Source: Bathynomus jamesi | Lineage: Eukaryota > Arthropoda > Malacostraca > Isopoda > Cirolanidae | Direction of reading: 5' to 3' | NCBI GenBank assembly: GCA_023014485.1 | Contig: JAJOZX010007505.1 | Span: 1 to 64,000 of the forward strand | DNA length: 64,000 nucleotides | Shown here: positions 21,422-32,360 of the stretch, piece after piece | How the letters are laid out: each line of letters starts with the position of its first letter | Numbering within the stretch: position 1 is the first letter of the stretch | Notes under the pieces: generated by a model | The model's database searches: none | Told to the model about the DNA's origin: nothing | Seen by the model: the letters and a program-made list of their open reading frames with translations, nothing else | Made by a program: the position numbers and the translations under genes

Positions 21422-21425
<4 letters not shown>
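21345..21425 (+). mobile_element. Retroelement 3' end scrap with CTGAGGATG..CGAAAG motif
   Basis: CCTGAGGATGTCATTAGACG then AAAGCGCTTGAGCACC, with GTC/GAC able to pair, followed by a short T-rich tail and (TA)n. It is the box order of the other 3'-end motifs in the window. No coding part. Confidence 0.45.
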
Positions 21426-21454
<29 letters not shown>

Positions 21455-21458
<4 letters not shown>

Positions 21459-21897
21459 GTTGCATAACCATAAGAGAAAGGTGTACTAAATAGTGTCGTA
21501 CCATAAGGAGGTTCGTTTGTCATTTGTCGTTCGTTGTTTGAAGGAGAAAGGAAAGCATTTTGGATATGGACGATAAAGAACGATAAAAAAACGATAAGAA
21601 ACGATAAGAAACGCAATTGCTGTAAAACTGAATTTCGAGTGTTTTATTTTCGGATGTTTATTTTTTTTTTAATGGTCTTTTAAATAAATTGTAGCATCGC
21701 TAATCATTATGCTACGACAAGACAAAAGTTAGTACAACCTGGCGCGTATTTCATTAATACCCGAGGAAACACACGACTCTCCAGAGGTGTTTTCTGTATT
21801 CCCCCCCTTCTCTGAATTCGAAATAATCGCACAACATTTCATTTAAATTTCTGTTCTCTCGAGTGTTGAAATATGCGCCAGGTTGTACTGGTATTTA
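21455..21897. other. Unassigned stretch
   Basis: Contains a short ACGATAAGAA tandem at about 21566-21612 and a CCCCCC run near 21800. No gene recognised. Confidence 0.4.
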
Positions 21898-22004
21898 CTT
21901 TGTGGTAGCGTAATGCTTAGCGTCCTCGCTTTCTACTCTACTCAAGAGGTGCTGCGTTCGAATCCCAGTGGGTCATTTTTGCATTATGCAAGTGTTCATG
22001 CATG

Positions 22005-22015
<11 letters not shown>
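21898..22015 (+). mobile_element. tRNA-derived SINE, family 3, copy 2
   Basis: TGTGGTAGCGTAATGCTTAG (A-box region) and TGCGTTCGAATCCCAG (B-box) form the head. TTTTGCATTATGCAAGTG and TTCATGCATGATATTC form the body. Then (TC)n(TA)n to 22094. The minus copy at 13682-13778 shares the body. Confidence 0.75.

Positions 22016-22094
<79 letters not shown>
22016..22094. repeat. (TC)n(TA)n microsatellite
   Basis: Compound dinucleotide tract that begins at the 3' end of the SINE. Confidence 0.95.
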
Positions 22095-22097
<3 letters not shown>

Positions 22098-24094
22098 TGG
22101 GTCTCTATTAATACTTTTGCCTTTCCATCTATTATTTCTAATTCTAATTCTAGTTCTAATATTCGGGGTTAGAAGTTACGCGGTTTGACACGCATATTAC
22201 ATATCACTGACATTACATATTGTCAGTGACGTAATTAATCCTTCACGTAAATTTTGTTATATCACTTGAGAGTGAAGGATCGTAGTTGATCACTGTTCAT
22301 AGCGCATTTAGTACTTCTTTTGTTTTTTTATATGAAAGCTTATATGAAGACTTAATTTTTTGATATATTATTATTTCTCTTTTTCTTTCGACTGAAAGAA
22401 TTCTTGATGAATTTGTATGTTGGTCGCGGTTTGATGCTTGTAAGGTTTCGTTGTCAAAGAAAACACTATCAAAAAAATTGCACGCCCAAAATTCAGGATC
22501 ATATTCAAATAGTTTATTATTGTTTTTTTTTTATTGTTGTGCTAAACTAACAAGCGGAACTAGCAACTTGTTAAACTAACAAGCGGAAGTAGCAATTTGT
22601 TAAAGTAGCAACTTGTTAAACTAGCAAGCGGAAGTAGCAACTCGTTAAACTAGCAAGCGGAACTGTTGTGGATAAACAACTTTTGAATTCCTTTAAATTC
22701 TTCCTGTTTTTTTTTTGTTTTTTGCGTATTTAAGAGGTGAGAAGAGCCAAACACGCGTTTGTTAGATAGATCCGATAGAGTGAAGGAGAAAGGCAAATTG
22801 GGTATTATAGTCCTTGATCTCTCTCTGTTCGTCTGTTTGTATGTGCGTTCCAAATTTAGGGTGGAGCTGAGAAATTTGAGGGAGAAAGAAAAGCCATTTA
22901 GTTGAAATCCATGTAGATAATAAGTGTGTGTGTGATTTAGTAAAGGTTCAGACAGTGAATGGAAGACATTAAATTGGGTCGTGTTTCCTCGCTCGTTTGT
23001 GACGTTGTTGGTCGAGCTTCGTTCCAGTCAATTCTTTCAACGTCTTAAAAGGTGTCGCGTCTCAATACCATAAACACATATGGTGAAAGTGACTCAAATA
23101 AGATTAAATCGTAATATTTACGGCGACACTTTATTATATGTTCATTTTAATATATTAAATATCAAAATTTATTTTTAAAATTTGAATGAATTCTTATATT
23201 CGTGTAATAGCCTAAACCTGATTATGAACTGATAAAGTAATTGCTGGTAATTTTCTAAGCTAAATAAATAAATAAATACGACTATAAAAGGTATGTTTAA
23301 TTATAAATTATCTTTAAAAATAATAAAAATTAACTAAACAATAATTAAGATAATTTGTACTTAACAAGATTTCGTTAAATTACCACAAAAAAAAAAAAAA
23401 AATCTGAACCACTTCTTCAATTTAATCATTCAGTTTGTTAATGAAATATTTTATGCTCAGAATTCTATCTAGGGTTCGGGAATGCCATTACCCCCTCCCC
23501 CCGCCAAATTCCCCCATTTTTAATTCCTTTAAACCGCAAGTTAAACCTTCAAAATTAACTTAAAATACGCCTCGCCGTGGCGCATGCTTTATGTTCACAT
23601 TAAAACCATTGTAAATTACTCTGGTAAGTGTTTATTTACAAAATGGATCCTTTCTATTTGCAGCTATAATGAGGCAACTACAAAGCAAAGGTCAGCGGTT
23701 GCTTTAAAAATAACATTTTAGCAGTAATATAAAAACGATTTATTTTGCCCAATTTTACAAAATTTGACCCACATATTTTATTTCAATGGAAAGGAAATTG
23801 CCTTAAATCACTGTAGGCTCTTTTTTTTTACATTTATATTAAAAATACGCAAGTTTACGAAATCTGATCAAGAAAATTCCATTATTTTGAACAACGAACT
23901 ATCTTGTCAAGTGCTTCAATTCACTTTCTGACACGTTTTGTTCAACGAAGACATAATAAATTCATTTTGAGAAGATACGCGTGTTATCTATTTTTGGTAA
24001 CTATTAAATTTAGGGAGACGGATATTTTTGACAAAGTCGAAATTTATTACAAAGATCGTGATTGGCCGAATTTGGTGACGAGAAATAACTAAGT
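22095..24094. other. Unassigned 2-kb stretch
   Basis: No gene or known element. A loose tandem array of AACTAGCAAGCGGAAGTAGC-type units lies at about 22545-22672. Several homopolymer A/T runs occur. It may be unique intergenic DNA or old decayed repeats. Confidence 0.4.
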
Positions 24095-24275
24095 GGGAAA
24101 TATCGTTTCCCTATATAAACGAAGTGAAACATTGAAGTCAGGAGTTCGAATCCAGATGATGATGATAATAATAATAGAGGGATTAGAACAGTGGGCCTCA
24201 TTAGTTGGCCTGAGCACTGTCAGGATCTGGCCCCCCCCCCTCACCATTTTCCTTCTGCTTACAATTATTCCATTC
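24095..24275 (+). mobile_element. tRNA-derived SINE, family 1, copy 2
   Basis: TTCCCTATATAAACGAAGTG, the B-box GAGTTCGAATCC, then TTAGTTGGCCTGAGCACTGT and a GGATCTGGCCCCCC body matching the other family 1 copies. The A-box end is missing. (GATGATAATAAT) simple repeat follows the B-box, as in the other copies. Confidence 0.75.
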
Positions 24276-24527
24276 AGAATTTAGGATTCTGAAGGTTCAG
24301 GTTTTAGTTGGTGGCGCAGTTACTGAATTCTATAATTTCATTTACAGTAAAACCTCTCTATAACGAAATACATAAGTCAAATGGCTGTCGTTGTAGAGAG
24401 GTTGTTTGTTATAAAGCGGTTTTCCTTTGCGATATTGTAGTGTATATTTTAATAACCTATTTAGAACCCCTAGTAGTTATTTATACATGCTTTATATAGT
24501 ATTGTGTATATACAGTATATTAAATGT

Positions 24528-25584
24528 TAGTAATGTACCGATTCCAAATTTTAGCCGATGCCGATTCCGTGAAAAACTGCCGATACCGATGCCGATTCTT
24601 TGCCTATATTTAAAAAAATCAATTCCCTTCGTAAATTTTACCAATCTAATTGTGAAAATTTTCAATTTTTACATTTTTACATTTGAAATTTGTTTAAATA
24701 CTTTTACCAGAATTTGTTATTCCTGCAGTATACCATAGCTAAAATGATGTTAAAAAATTTTATTACTCATTAAAATGATAAAATAATTTTATTTTGGCTT
24801 CATAAATTGAATACCAATATTTAAAGTATTTGGTTTTCCTTATGTTGAAGGTATTTTCTTTCTTCAACAATGTCAACACCACCAAAAATTTTAATTATAA
24901 TTTATAGTCCCTCATGCCTAATTTGAATTAAAAAAAGGATGTATAATTTGGGTTTATAAAATTATTAAAATACTTAAAATAAAGTTAACGTAATAAGATG
25001 ATTTATTATACAGGGTGATTCAAAAGTCAGGTTACATAAGGAAATACTGTATTATGTAATGATACAGGGGAATAGTCACATCACATGTTCGATATGGCCA
25101 CCGTTAACGGCAATGCACTTGTGCAGCCAGCTAGGAATATCACATCAATGCGCTCCTCCTTCGATAACATCTCATAACTCATTTACCTGCAAAGAAACAG
25201 AAAAGCCCTATGTAACCTGACTTTTGAATCACCCTGTATAAATTATAAAGTACAACTTAATATAGAATTATTATTAATATAGAGTAGGAGATTACATATA
25301 ATATTTAGAGATTAGCTAGTTAGAGAAAATGTAAATTTATGGGTAACTTAACTTATTAAGCTTTGCCTTTTTCGTGAATGTAAAATACTTTTATATAATT
25401 ACGCTTTGAAATGAGTATACATTATCATAAGTAGTGTTTTTTGCCTATTCAATTTCCTATAAATATAGACTTGGTTTTGTAATGAGAATTTCAAAATTTC
25501 TAAGAATCGGTGTGAGAATCGCCTAAATTTGGCCGATGCCGATACCCCAAAAATAACTGATGCCGATTAATTGGTACACCACTA
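24528..25584. mobile_element. hAT-type non-autonomous element 2 (middle of the nest)
   Basis: The ends TAGTAATGTACCGATTCC and TTAATTGGTACACCACTA are inverted, with subterminal GCCGATGCCGAT repeats. The flanks TTAAATGT (24520-24527) and TTAAATGC (25585-25592) form an 8-bp target duplication with one mismatch. It is related to the element at 12370-13348. It is interrupted by a mariner MITE. Confidence 0.85.
25011..25236. mobile_element. Mariner MITE with transposase C-terminal remnant (inner)
   Basis: TA-flanked ends CAGGGTGATTCAAAAGTCAG and CTGACTTTTGAATCACCCTG. The minus strand around 25085-25130 reads LHKCIAVNGGHIEHVM, the usual C-terminal tail of a mariner-like transposase. The MITE is therefore a 3' deletion derivative of a real transposon. 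Confidence 0.85.
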
Positions 25585-25859
25585 TTAAATGCATTACTTA
25601 AAAGCATTTCTCTATGAGAGGGGAACATTCTAGCCAATTACGCATCAGCTTTTAGGCATCAGCCAATCAGCATGCCGCTTACTTTCTTGATCGGGGAAAT
25701 GGCTGTAGAGACGAATACATGCAGCTCAGGCTGAGTTAGCGAAAACACCTTATAAAATAAATGTTTTTTCGATAAAGAGAGGTTTTTCAAAATACCCAAT
25801 GTGTTCGGTAAAGAGGGGGTTTCGTTATAGTGGCGTGTCGTTATTGAGAGGTTTTACTG

Positions 25860-26517
25860 TACTGCCATAGTGACTTTTAATATTATTATTATTACTACTA
25901 CTTTGAAATATTATTATTATTATATAATAATAACGTAATTTAATTAAGCGTTAGGTATTATAAATATTATGTAGGTAATATAATGTTACCTTGGTAACAA
26001 AATATTAAGCAATATTTCCGTTACCTAGGTGACGTAATTATTACTAATATTATCTGCTTTCAAATAAATTATGGGGTATTGATGTACAAAAACCCGATTT
26101 TGGGGTATCTAATCATTAGAACAAATAAAAATTACTTCATATACTAAAAAGAGCTTTGTCATGCGACCTTGGCACGAATCCTAAACATTTTGCAGGTTTA
26201 ACCTGTTCAGCGTTATTTTTTATTTTATACGCACCGATAGATGATATAGCTCGTCGATAATGCTAAACATTTTAGCGCACGAATGACGCATATTGCGTCA
26301 GTAAGTTTTCTGAACACATTAGCGCAAGTTTTCTGGATGACGCATATTGCGTCATCCAGAAAACTTACCTTCGCGTATGTAAATACAGAAAATTAAATGT
26401 ACAGTTAAGAACAGCGTTCTGAAACTGAAAATGTATAGAAGTATGTCGCATGGCGACAGCGACTCAGGTTCACACGTCCCGTGCACATAAGGTGTAGCGA
26501 CCGTGTAGACTGCAGAG
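25860..26517. other. Unassigned stretch with a perfect palindrome
   Basis: (ATT)n-like repeats near 25880-25925. A 41-bp palindrome at 26326-26366 (AAGTTTTCTGGATGACGCA mirrored, 3-nt centre). A partial copy of the same motif lies at 26285-26312. No gene. Confidence 0.5.
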
Positions 26518-26741
26518 CAGTGTTTCCCAAACCATGGTAAATTACCCCCATTAGGATAATTTGGCTTCTTCAGAGGGGTAATTTGGTACTCTGCAAGTAC
26601 TTCTAAAGTAGAGGAAGTGCATGAATAAACGACATAGCAACACTGGGACTGGCTTTACGTCGGGTACAGGTAGGGTGGGGGTCATTATGAAGGTATCCAT
26701 GTGAAAATGGGGTAATGACTCAAAAGGTTTGGGAATTACTG
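26518..26741. mobile_element. hAT MITE with 8-bp target duplication
   Basis: The ends CAGTGTTTCCCAAACCATGG and AGGTTTGGGAATTACTG are inverted. The flanks CTGCAGAG and CTGTAGAG match at 7 of 8. 224 bp, non-coding. Confidence 0.85.
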
Positions 26742-26749
26742 CTGTAGAG

Positions 26750-27162
26750 GGTCCCATGCGCTAAAGTGTTAAGACGTTAACCGAATTCACAGTTAGATAA
26801 CATGTCGTAACCGATTTGAAAGAACGTCGGTTGACCGATTTCATCGAGTTGGTGGTCAGTTATCAAAAAACGATAACATTTGATGGCATATTATTGTGAC
26901 TATTGAACAAATTTTGAATTAAGTGTCAGAATTTTGGGGTCCTCATACACACATTGTTTCAAAATATTTTAAAGGTAAGGTTTTTTTTTCTTTTTCGGGT
27001 TCTTGATGCATGGCGGTAACTCTTTTTAATTTGCTTTTCGTAAAATATGTTTGGGTCATACATTTTTATTTTGAAAATGGAGCATAAGTTGTAGGTAAGG
27101 GTTTCTCCTTCAGGTGGAATACTAAACAATTTGAATCGATTCGAAAACCAACGTATTTTTAG
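26750..27162. other. Unassigned stretch
   Basis: Nothing recognised. Confidence 0.4.
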
Positions 27163-28200
27163 TCTTGGTTTTTATACTTTTTATGCAGAAAGGAGGAGCC
27201 AACGGCGAATGCCCGCAAAAACGCCTCCCTCATAGAGGAAGAAGAGAGCCAAAATCATGGTTCAAGGTTTTCGAGATGCCTGGACACTCTGGTTTTGAGA
27301 GCTTGGAGGTCATGGACAGGGGGACAGATGGATTGAGGAAGATTATTCCAGAGTTGGACCGGTCTCGGTCATTCAGGATATAGAAGTTGTAAGCTAGTTC
27401 ACCAGAGATGTCATTGAAATGGGAGGAAAACCAAAGGTGATGGTGAACACTGAAATCTCCTAAAATGACGATTTCACGAAGGGAAAGTGGGATAAAATGT
27501 ATTCCAATTTGGAAATGAGGTAGTCAAAGAGTTTTGGATGGTCAGTAAAATTAGGAGAAAGGTAGATAGCACAGATATATTTAGTTTAACACTGGCATGT
27601 AATCCGTAGCCAGAGGTATAGAATTCAGAAGATTCAAGTTCGGGACTACGAGAGCAAGTTAGGTCATTGCGTACATATACGCACCTTTGGAATGAAACTG
27701 AGTATAGAGAAAGTATGAGGGAAGAGAAAAGGGGTTGCTATCACTCTTCCCAGACACTCGAGTTTCAGTAAGGAAGAGAAGGTGAGGTTTAGAGGAAGAG
27801 AGGTGGTGTTCAACAGATTAAAAATTTGAGAAAAGGCCATGAATGTTGCAGAAGTTTATAAAAATTAAATTAGGCAGAGGCCCAGAACATCTCGAATGGA
27901 CAGTAGCAGAACTAGCCCCGCTCCCTCCTGGCTCTGTGGTCCCAGTATCGGCAGTGGGAGAGCCAGAAGTGGAGACATTTATGGTCCGCTTCCCAGAGGA
28001 CTTAGAGACTCTTGAGATCGATGTCATTTTGTTTTTTTTATTTTGAAAAGATTGTGTAGTAAGTATGTGTAGTGAAGAATAAAGGGAGAAATGTGTGTTT
28101 GAAGGCATGCTGGACTGCTTACAAGGTAGATGAGACAAGGATAAAGATCAGATAAGGAGGACAGTGACAGGAGAAACGGGAGTTCTTAAAAGTAGCTGTA
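27163..28200 (-). mobile_element. LINE-A, internally deleted copy
   Basis: On the minus strand the element starts in 5' sequence shared with 36745-36870. It encodes the beginning of an apurinic-type endonuclease, then jumps to the LINE-A 3' end (GATTTTGGCTCTCTTCTTCC ... CTTTCTGCATAA). Reverse transcriptase is missing. A second copy with a different deletion is at 36660-37000. Confidence 0.75.
27410..28138 (-). pseudogene. LINE-A endonuclease (EEP/APE) domain, broken
   Basis: The frame from 28138 reads MSHLPCKQSS... to FINFCNIHGLFSNF, then a stop. It resumes as SVEHHLSSSKPHLLFLTETR, later VYVRNDLTCS, and ILGDFSVHHHLWFSSHFNDI. N-IHGL, LLFLTET, VYVRNDL and GDFxxHHxxW are landmarks of LINE apurinic-like endonuclease domains. 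These nick the target to prime retrotransposition. At least two frame changes and stops. This exact style of LINE is, to my knowledge, common in decapod crustaceans. Confidence 0.75.
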
Positions 28201-28419
28201 CAGCTTTGAAGAGAAATCTTCGTCAACGAATTAAGGTCGAGACATTGAACTCTTTAAAATTTTGTATTAGGAATAGTGGGTGAAATCATATAATTTTAAT
28301 GATCCTCAATAAATTATGAATTATAATTATTCGACAAACGTACATTTTTCAATTTCACGTTACTGCATAATACATGACTCTACTATGATGTCTATTTCAT
28401 TATAATAATTATGTATGTA
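28201..28419. other. Unassigned stretch
   Basis: AT-rich spacer between the LINE and mariner 2. Confidence 0.4.
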
Positions 28420-29806
28420 CGAGGACCACTCAATCTATTTTGCCCCACCTTTTTTTTTCTTTCCAAGTTTCCTTGTAAGTTCCAGAAATTTTGCACACAA
28501 GTAGTTACATACCTTTTTTACAAGTTTTTATTTTTCCACATTGTCTCCATCCTTTTCTACGGCTTTCCTCCACCTCGAAACAAGGGCCTTTATTCCTTGC
28601 TGGTAAAAGTCCGCTGGGTTCCGCTGGAGCCACCTCTAAACCTCCTCAACAACCTCATCGTCACTCTCAAACTTTCTTCAACGAATAGCATCCTTCATTG
28701 GCCCAAACAAATGGAAGTCTGAAGGTGCCAGATCCGGGCTGTATGGAGGGTGGGGTAACAGAGTCAAGAGCATTTTTGTGATGGCCTCTCTTGTTTGCAA
28801 ACTGTTGTGTGGTCTTGGGTTATCGTGCAAAAGAAGGACGTCTTCCAGTTTTCTCTCAGGTCGAACTCGCTTTATACGTCTCTGGAGTCTCTGTTGGGTA
28901 ACAATATATGCCTCTGAGTTGATTGTCCTTTCTTCATAATGTCCACCAGAATCACCCCTTTCATGTCCCACAAGATGGTGGCCATAACCTTTCCTGCAGA
29001 GGGAGCCATTTTGAACTTTTTCTTGCGTGGGGGGGTCTGCGTGATGCCACGCCATGGCTTGGCATTTTGTTTCACGTTCAAAGTTGTGTACCCGAGTCTC
29101 ATCCCCAGTCACAATTCGTGACAGGAAGTCATCCCCTTCTGTTTCGTATCGAACCAACGACTCAGAAGCAATTTCTTTTCTTTGGGCTTTGTGATCTTCA
29201 GTCAGTTCGCGAAGAACAAACCGTGAACACACTTTTGAGTATCCCAGTTGCTGAATTATCGTATTCACACTTCCTTCACTTATTCCTAGCTCCAGTGATA
29301 GCTCCTTGTATGTGACGCGCCGATTTCATCGAATAATGCTGTTAGCACGTTGCACAGTGTGAGATGTCACAGCCGATGCCGGGCGACCGCTGCGTGGCTC
29401 ATCATCGAGTCTGGCTCTTTCCGATGATCTCACACGTTTAGACCAGCGTCCAACTGTGCTTCGATCAACAACAGCATCTCCGTAAACGTTTTGTAGACTT
29501 TGTGAATATTTCCAACTGTGAATATTTCCAACTGTTTCCTTCTCTGCGGTTAAGAACTCGATAACAGCTCTCTGTTTACGACGCACATCACTGTCAGACG
29601 CCATTTTCGAAACTGCGTTAACCATCGGTTTTATACAAGGGCGTTTAAAAGCTGTTTTATACAAGGAGGGGAGGTTCAAACTGGAAAAATCCGGTTATGT
29701 GAAGCGTAGAAAGTTCAAACTTACGGCCCAAAAGACATTTCAGCCCCCATGGCCTATTATTTAGCTAAGAAAAAAGGGTGGGGCAAAATATATTGAGTGC
29801 CCTTAG
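28420..29806 (-). mobile_element. Mariner transposon 2, full length, inactive
   Basis: TA-flanked inverted ends (CGAGGACCACTCAATCTATT / AATATATTGAGTGCCCTTAG). It is closely similar to 15429-16804 throughout. Its lesions differ from those of copy 1, including a local tandem duplication of TTGGAAATATTCACA in the N-terminal region. Confidence 0.9.
28560..29605 (-). pseudogene. Mariner transposase (DD34D), several frames
   Basis: The N-terminal part reads MASDSDVRRKQRAVIEFLTA to RANSIIR, then frame breaks. The central part has VTGDETRVHNF. A later frame has LLLHDNPRPH and YSPDLAPSDFHLF with all three catalytic aspartates present across frames. A stop follows AIR, where copy 1 continues into RRKFQSDD-like sequence. 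Frameshifts lie near 28945 and 29320. Same subfamily as the 15.4-kb copy. Confidence 0.88.
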
Positions 29807-29919
29807 TATATTAAAGTGTGATCATGAAGATGTACAATATGTACCTATGTACGTATGTACAATATATATATATATATATATATATACATACACACAAATG
29901 TGAAAGAAAGAGTAATAGT
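29807..29919. other. Spacer with (TA)n
   Basis: Contains (TA)n at 29862-29886. Confidence 0.5.
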
Positions 29920-30118
29920 AAAGAAAAAGGGTAGGTTACAAAGATGTATGCATTCTCCAATGGGTTGCGTTTCTTTTTTTGAACACCCTGTAGCACCCCA
30001 AACAAAACCTAGTGGTAAATAAACTTCAGGAAATTAAACAAAGTCTTGCCAGAATTTGGGATAAGTAAAAATTGGGTTTAATTTGTTAATTTCTTCTTTG
30101 TAAGTTAATAAGAATAAA
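29920..30118. mobile_element. Mariner-type MITE family A (5'-truncated) plus duplicated flank
   Basis: GGGTAGGTTACAAAGATGTA to TTTTTGAACACCCTG matches the right three quarters of the 18305-18407 MITE. The following sequence (GTGGTAAATAAACTTCAGGA, then TTTGTTAATTTCTTCTTTGT) matches 18420-18520. The shared tract, about 200 bp, crosses the MITE boundary. Confidence 0.75.
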
Positions 30119-30518
30119 GACAAGACGGTGCTTGTCTCGGACTGTGTTTGAAACTTTCCTCCTAAACGTCTCGAAATAACTGTTAAAGTATTGTTAAGTC
30201 TTCTCAAGGTCGAAACTGATGAAGGAGTAAAAAAAAAACCTTCGTCAGCGTTCTTCGAGCAGTTATGTTAACGGATGAACACCGAAATCGAATTCTGAGG
30301 GCGAGGACAAAACGATTCTGTAATGTTTGAACTCGGGTGCGAGTTCCTGCTGAGGAAGTGGGCTAAGTACGAGTATTGTAGTGTGGATGTTCTATGATAA
30401 ACTCCGAGTTCCATGGCACTTCAGGCGTTTGTGCGAGTGCATAAAACTATCACAAGGATGACTTTTCCTGTTGACCTTTGATACTGGCCTCAGAAATGTT
30501 TAAAAATAAAATCCGGAT
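30119..30518. other. Unassigned stretch
   Basis: No recognised gene or element; moderately GC-richer than its surroundings. Confidence 0.4.
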
Positions 30519-30553
30519 GAGGAAATTTTTGTGTATATATATATATATACACA

Positions 30554-30620
<67 letters not shown>

Positions 30621-30663
30621 ATGTGTGTGTGTATATATATATATATACAAAAATTTCCTCCTG
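30519..30663. repeat. (TA)n array with inverted flanks
   Basis: GAGGAAATTTTTGTGTATAT at the left is mirrored by TATACAAAAATTTCCTCCTG at the right, enclosing about 100 bp of TA/TG repeats. Confidence 0.8.
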
Positions 30664-30673
30664 TGTGTGTGTG

Positions 30674-30946
30674 TGTTACAGGGAATCTGTGTAACTAGGG
30701 ATTTTAGGAAATCCCTAAAATGTTCAGGGATTTCATATCAGGTTAAGTCGTAATATTTCCGTTAGTTTTAATGAAAATATCACGACTTAACCTAACCAAT
30801 CGCCATGGGTGTACAGTTGACCTAACCGGGCATTCAATAATTTTCCCGTAGGTTTAACGAAAATATCACAACCTTAACCTTACATGAAATCCCTGAACAT
30901 TTCAGGGTTTTCATGAAATCCAAAGTTACACAGATTCCCTGTAACA
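30674..30946. mobile_element. Foldback element K2 (shared-core family)
   Basis: Inverted ends TGTTACAGGGAATCTGTGTA and TACACAGATTCCCTGTAACA, with a second inner inverted pair (AATCCCTAAAATGTTCAGGG / CCCTGAACATTTCAGGG). The centre holds the core: GAAAATATCACGACTTAACC, TAACCAAT, then GTTGACCTAACCGGGCATTC. It sits in a (TG)n/(CA)n context. Non-coding. Confidence 0.85.
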
Positions 30947-30975
30947 CACACACACACACACACCACACACACACA

Positions 30976-31012
<37 letters not shown>
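30947..31012. repeat. (CA)n and (TA)n tracts
   Basis: Simple repeats between K2 and LINE-B. Confidence 0.9.
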
Positions 31013-31014
<2 letters not shown>

Positions 31015-32209
31015 TATAAAGTGCTTTGAACGTATAATTAGAAGCGAAACTACCTACTACCTACAAGAAAAGAACTTATACAACCCAAATCAACATGGTT
31101 TCAAGGCTGGAAGATTATGCCTATCACAGCTATTAGACCACCAGGAGAAAATATTGGAAACACTGTGTCGAGGACAAAACATAGATGTAATATACACGGA
31201 CTTTGCTAAAGCCTTCGATAAATGTGACCATGGAATTATAACCCACAAACATAAGAATACAGGAATTACTGGAAGCTCAGAAGATAGATATTTAATTTCT
31301 TGAAGGCAAAGAACACAAAGAGTGGTGGTAAATGGAGTCAAATTGGGAGTCTCGGCAGTAGAGAGATCTGATCCACAAGGGACTGTACTAGCCCCCTTGC
31401 TGTTCATAATAATGATTGCAGATATCAATGACAGTATTGTATCATGTTTCGCAGATGACACAAAGATATGCAAGGAGATATTAAACGAAGGTGACATAGA
31501 AAGATTACAAAACGACATCGAAACATTATTCCGGTGGGCAGAAGACAACAATATGAAGTTCAACGAAGAAAAATTCCAACTTCTAAGATATGGTAATAAC
31601 AAGGAGTTACAGAAAATAGGGTACAAAACTCTGCAAGCCAAACAGATAACACCAAATCTACAAGTAAGGGATCTTGGAGTAATAATGTCGTCGGATGCAG
31701 AATTCAGAGAGTACTATAACATAAAAATTACAACGGCTAGAAAAATAATGGGAATCATCTGGAGGAGCTTCCGCAGCAGAAAAGCAAACATCATGCTCAA
31801 ATTATGGAAGAGTCTAGTCCTGCCAATAATTGGGTATTGCTCAGTACTCACAAGCCCATACAGAAAACGAGACATTGCAAACATTGAAGCTATACAAAGG
31901 ACTTTTACATCTAAGATAGAGGAAACGGAAGGTGAAGACTACTGGTCTCGACTACAATCCCTGAAACTCTACTCTCTCAAAAGAAGACGCGAGCGGTACA
32001 CAATAATATACATATGGAAAATACTTGAGGGCTCTGTCCCTAAACTTAGAAATGAAATAGAACCAAAATGGAATGAGAGAAGAGGCAGATTTTGTACGGT
32101 CCCAGCTGCGGTGGGACAAGGGACCATGAAAACGAGGATGGAAAATACCCTCAGAATACGGAGCCCAAAGCTTTTCAATGTCGTACCAAAAGAAGTGAGG
32201 AATCTCTAG
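31013..32209 (+). pseudogene. LINE-B reverse transcriptase, one in-frame stop
   Basis: A single frame from 31013 to the stop at 32207-32209 is broken only by TGA at 31301-31303. RT landmarks in order: HGFKAGRLCLSQLLD, YTDFAKAFDKCDHG (palm motif A), DPQGTVLAPLLFI (motif B, normally GVPQG), CFADDTKI (motif C, catalytic), LGVIMSSDAEF, and the thumb RKRDIANIEAIQRTF. The closing region SPKLFNVVPKEVRNL is like jockey/CR1-group LINEs. SDPQG instead of GVPQG and the stop argue against activity. The endonuclease is missing through 5' truncation. Confidence 0.85.
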
Positions 32210-32343
32210 CACACCGACCTGAATAACTTCAAGAACCAGCTGGACAGATTCCTGTGCAAAGTCCCTGACCAGCCATGCGTGTACTTCTGAATACACGAAA
32301 GGCCTTGAAATCATTTTTCTTTTTCCTTGTTGGTTTGCATCAT
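31013..32343 (+). mobile_element. LINE-B, 5'-truncated copy
   Basis: It begins inside the reverse-transcriptase domain right after a TA array and ends with the family 3' tail (GAATACACGAAAGGCCTTGA, T-rich, TTGCATCATTA) before (TA)n. The 3' scrap at 9270-9334 confirms the terminus. The reading frame is nearly continuous, so this is a relatively young copy. Confidence 0.85.
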
Positions 32344-32360
32344 TATATATATATATATAT

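Larger units (their letters stand above)
24345..25859. mobile_element. Pogo/Tigger-like non-autonomous element (outer member of a nest)
   Basis: The TA-flanked ends CAGTAAAACCTCTCTATAAC and GTTATTGAGAGGTTTTACTG are inverted. CAGTAnAACCTCTnTATAACG ends are typical of pogo/Tigger-like elements. Its own body is short (about 24345-24519 plus 25593-25859); the rest is a later hAT insertion. AAAGAGAGGTTT and TAGAGAGGTTG repeat the end motif internally. Confidence 0.75.
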
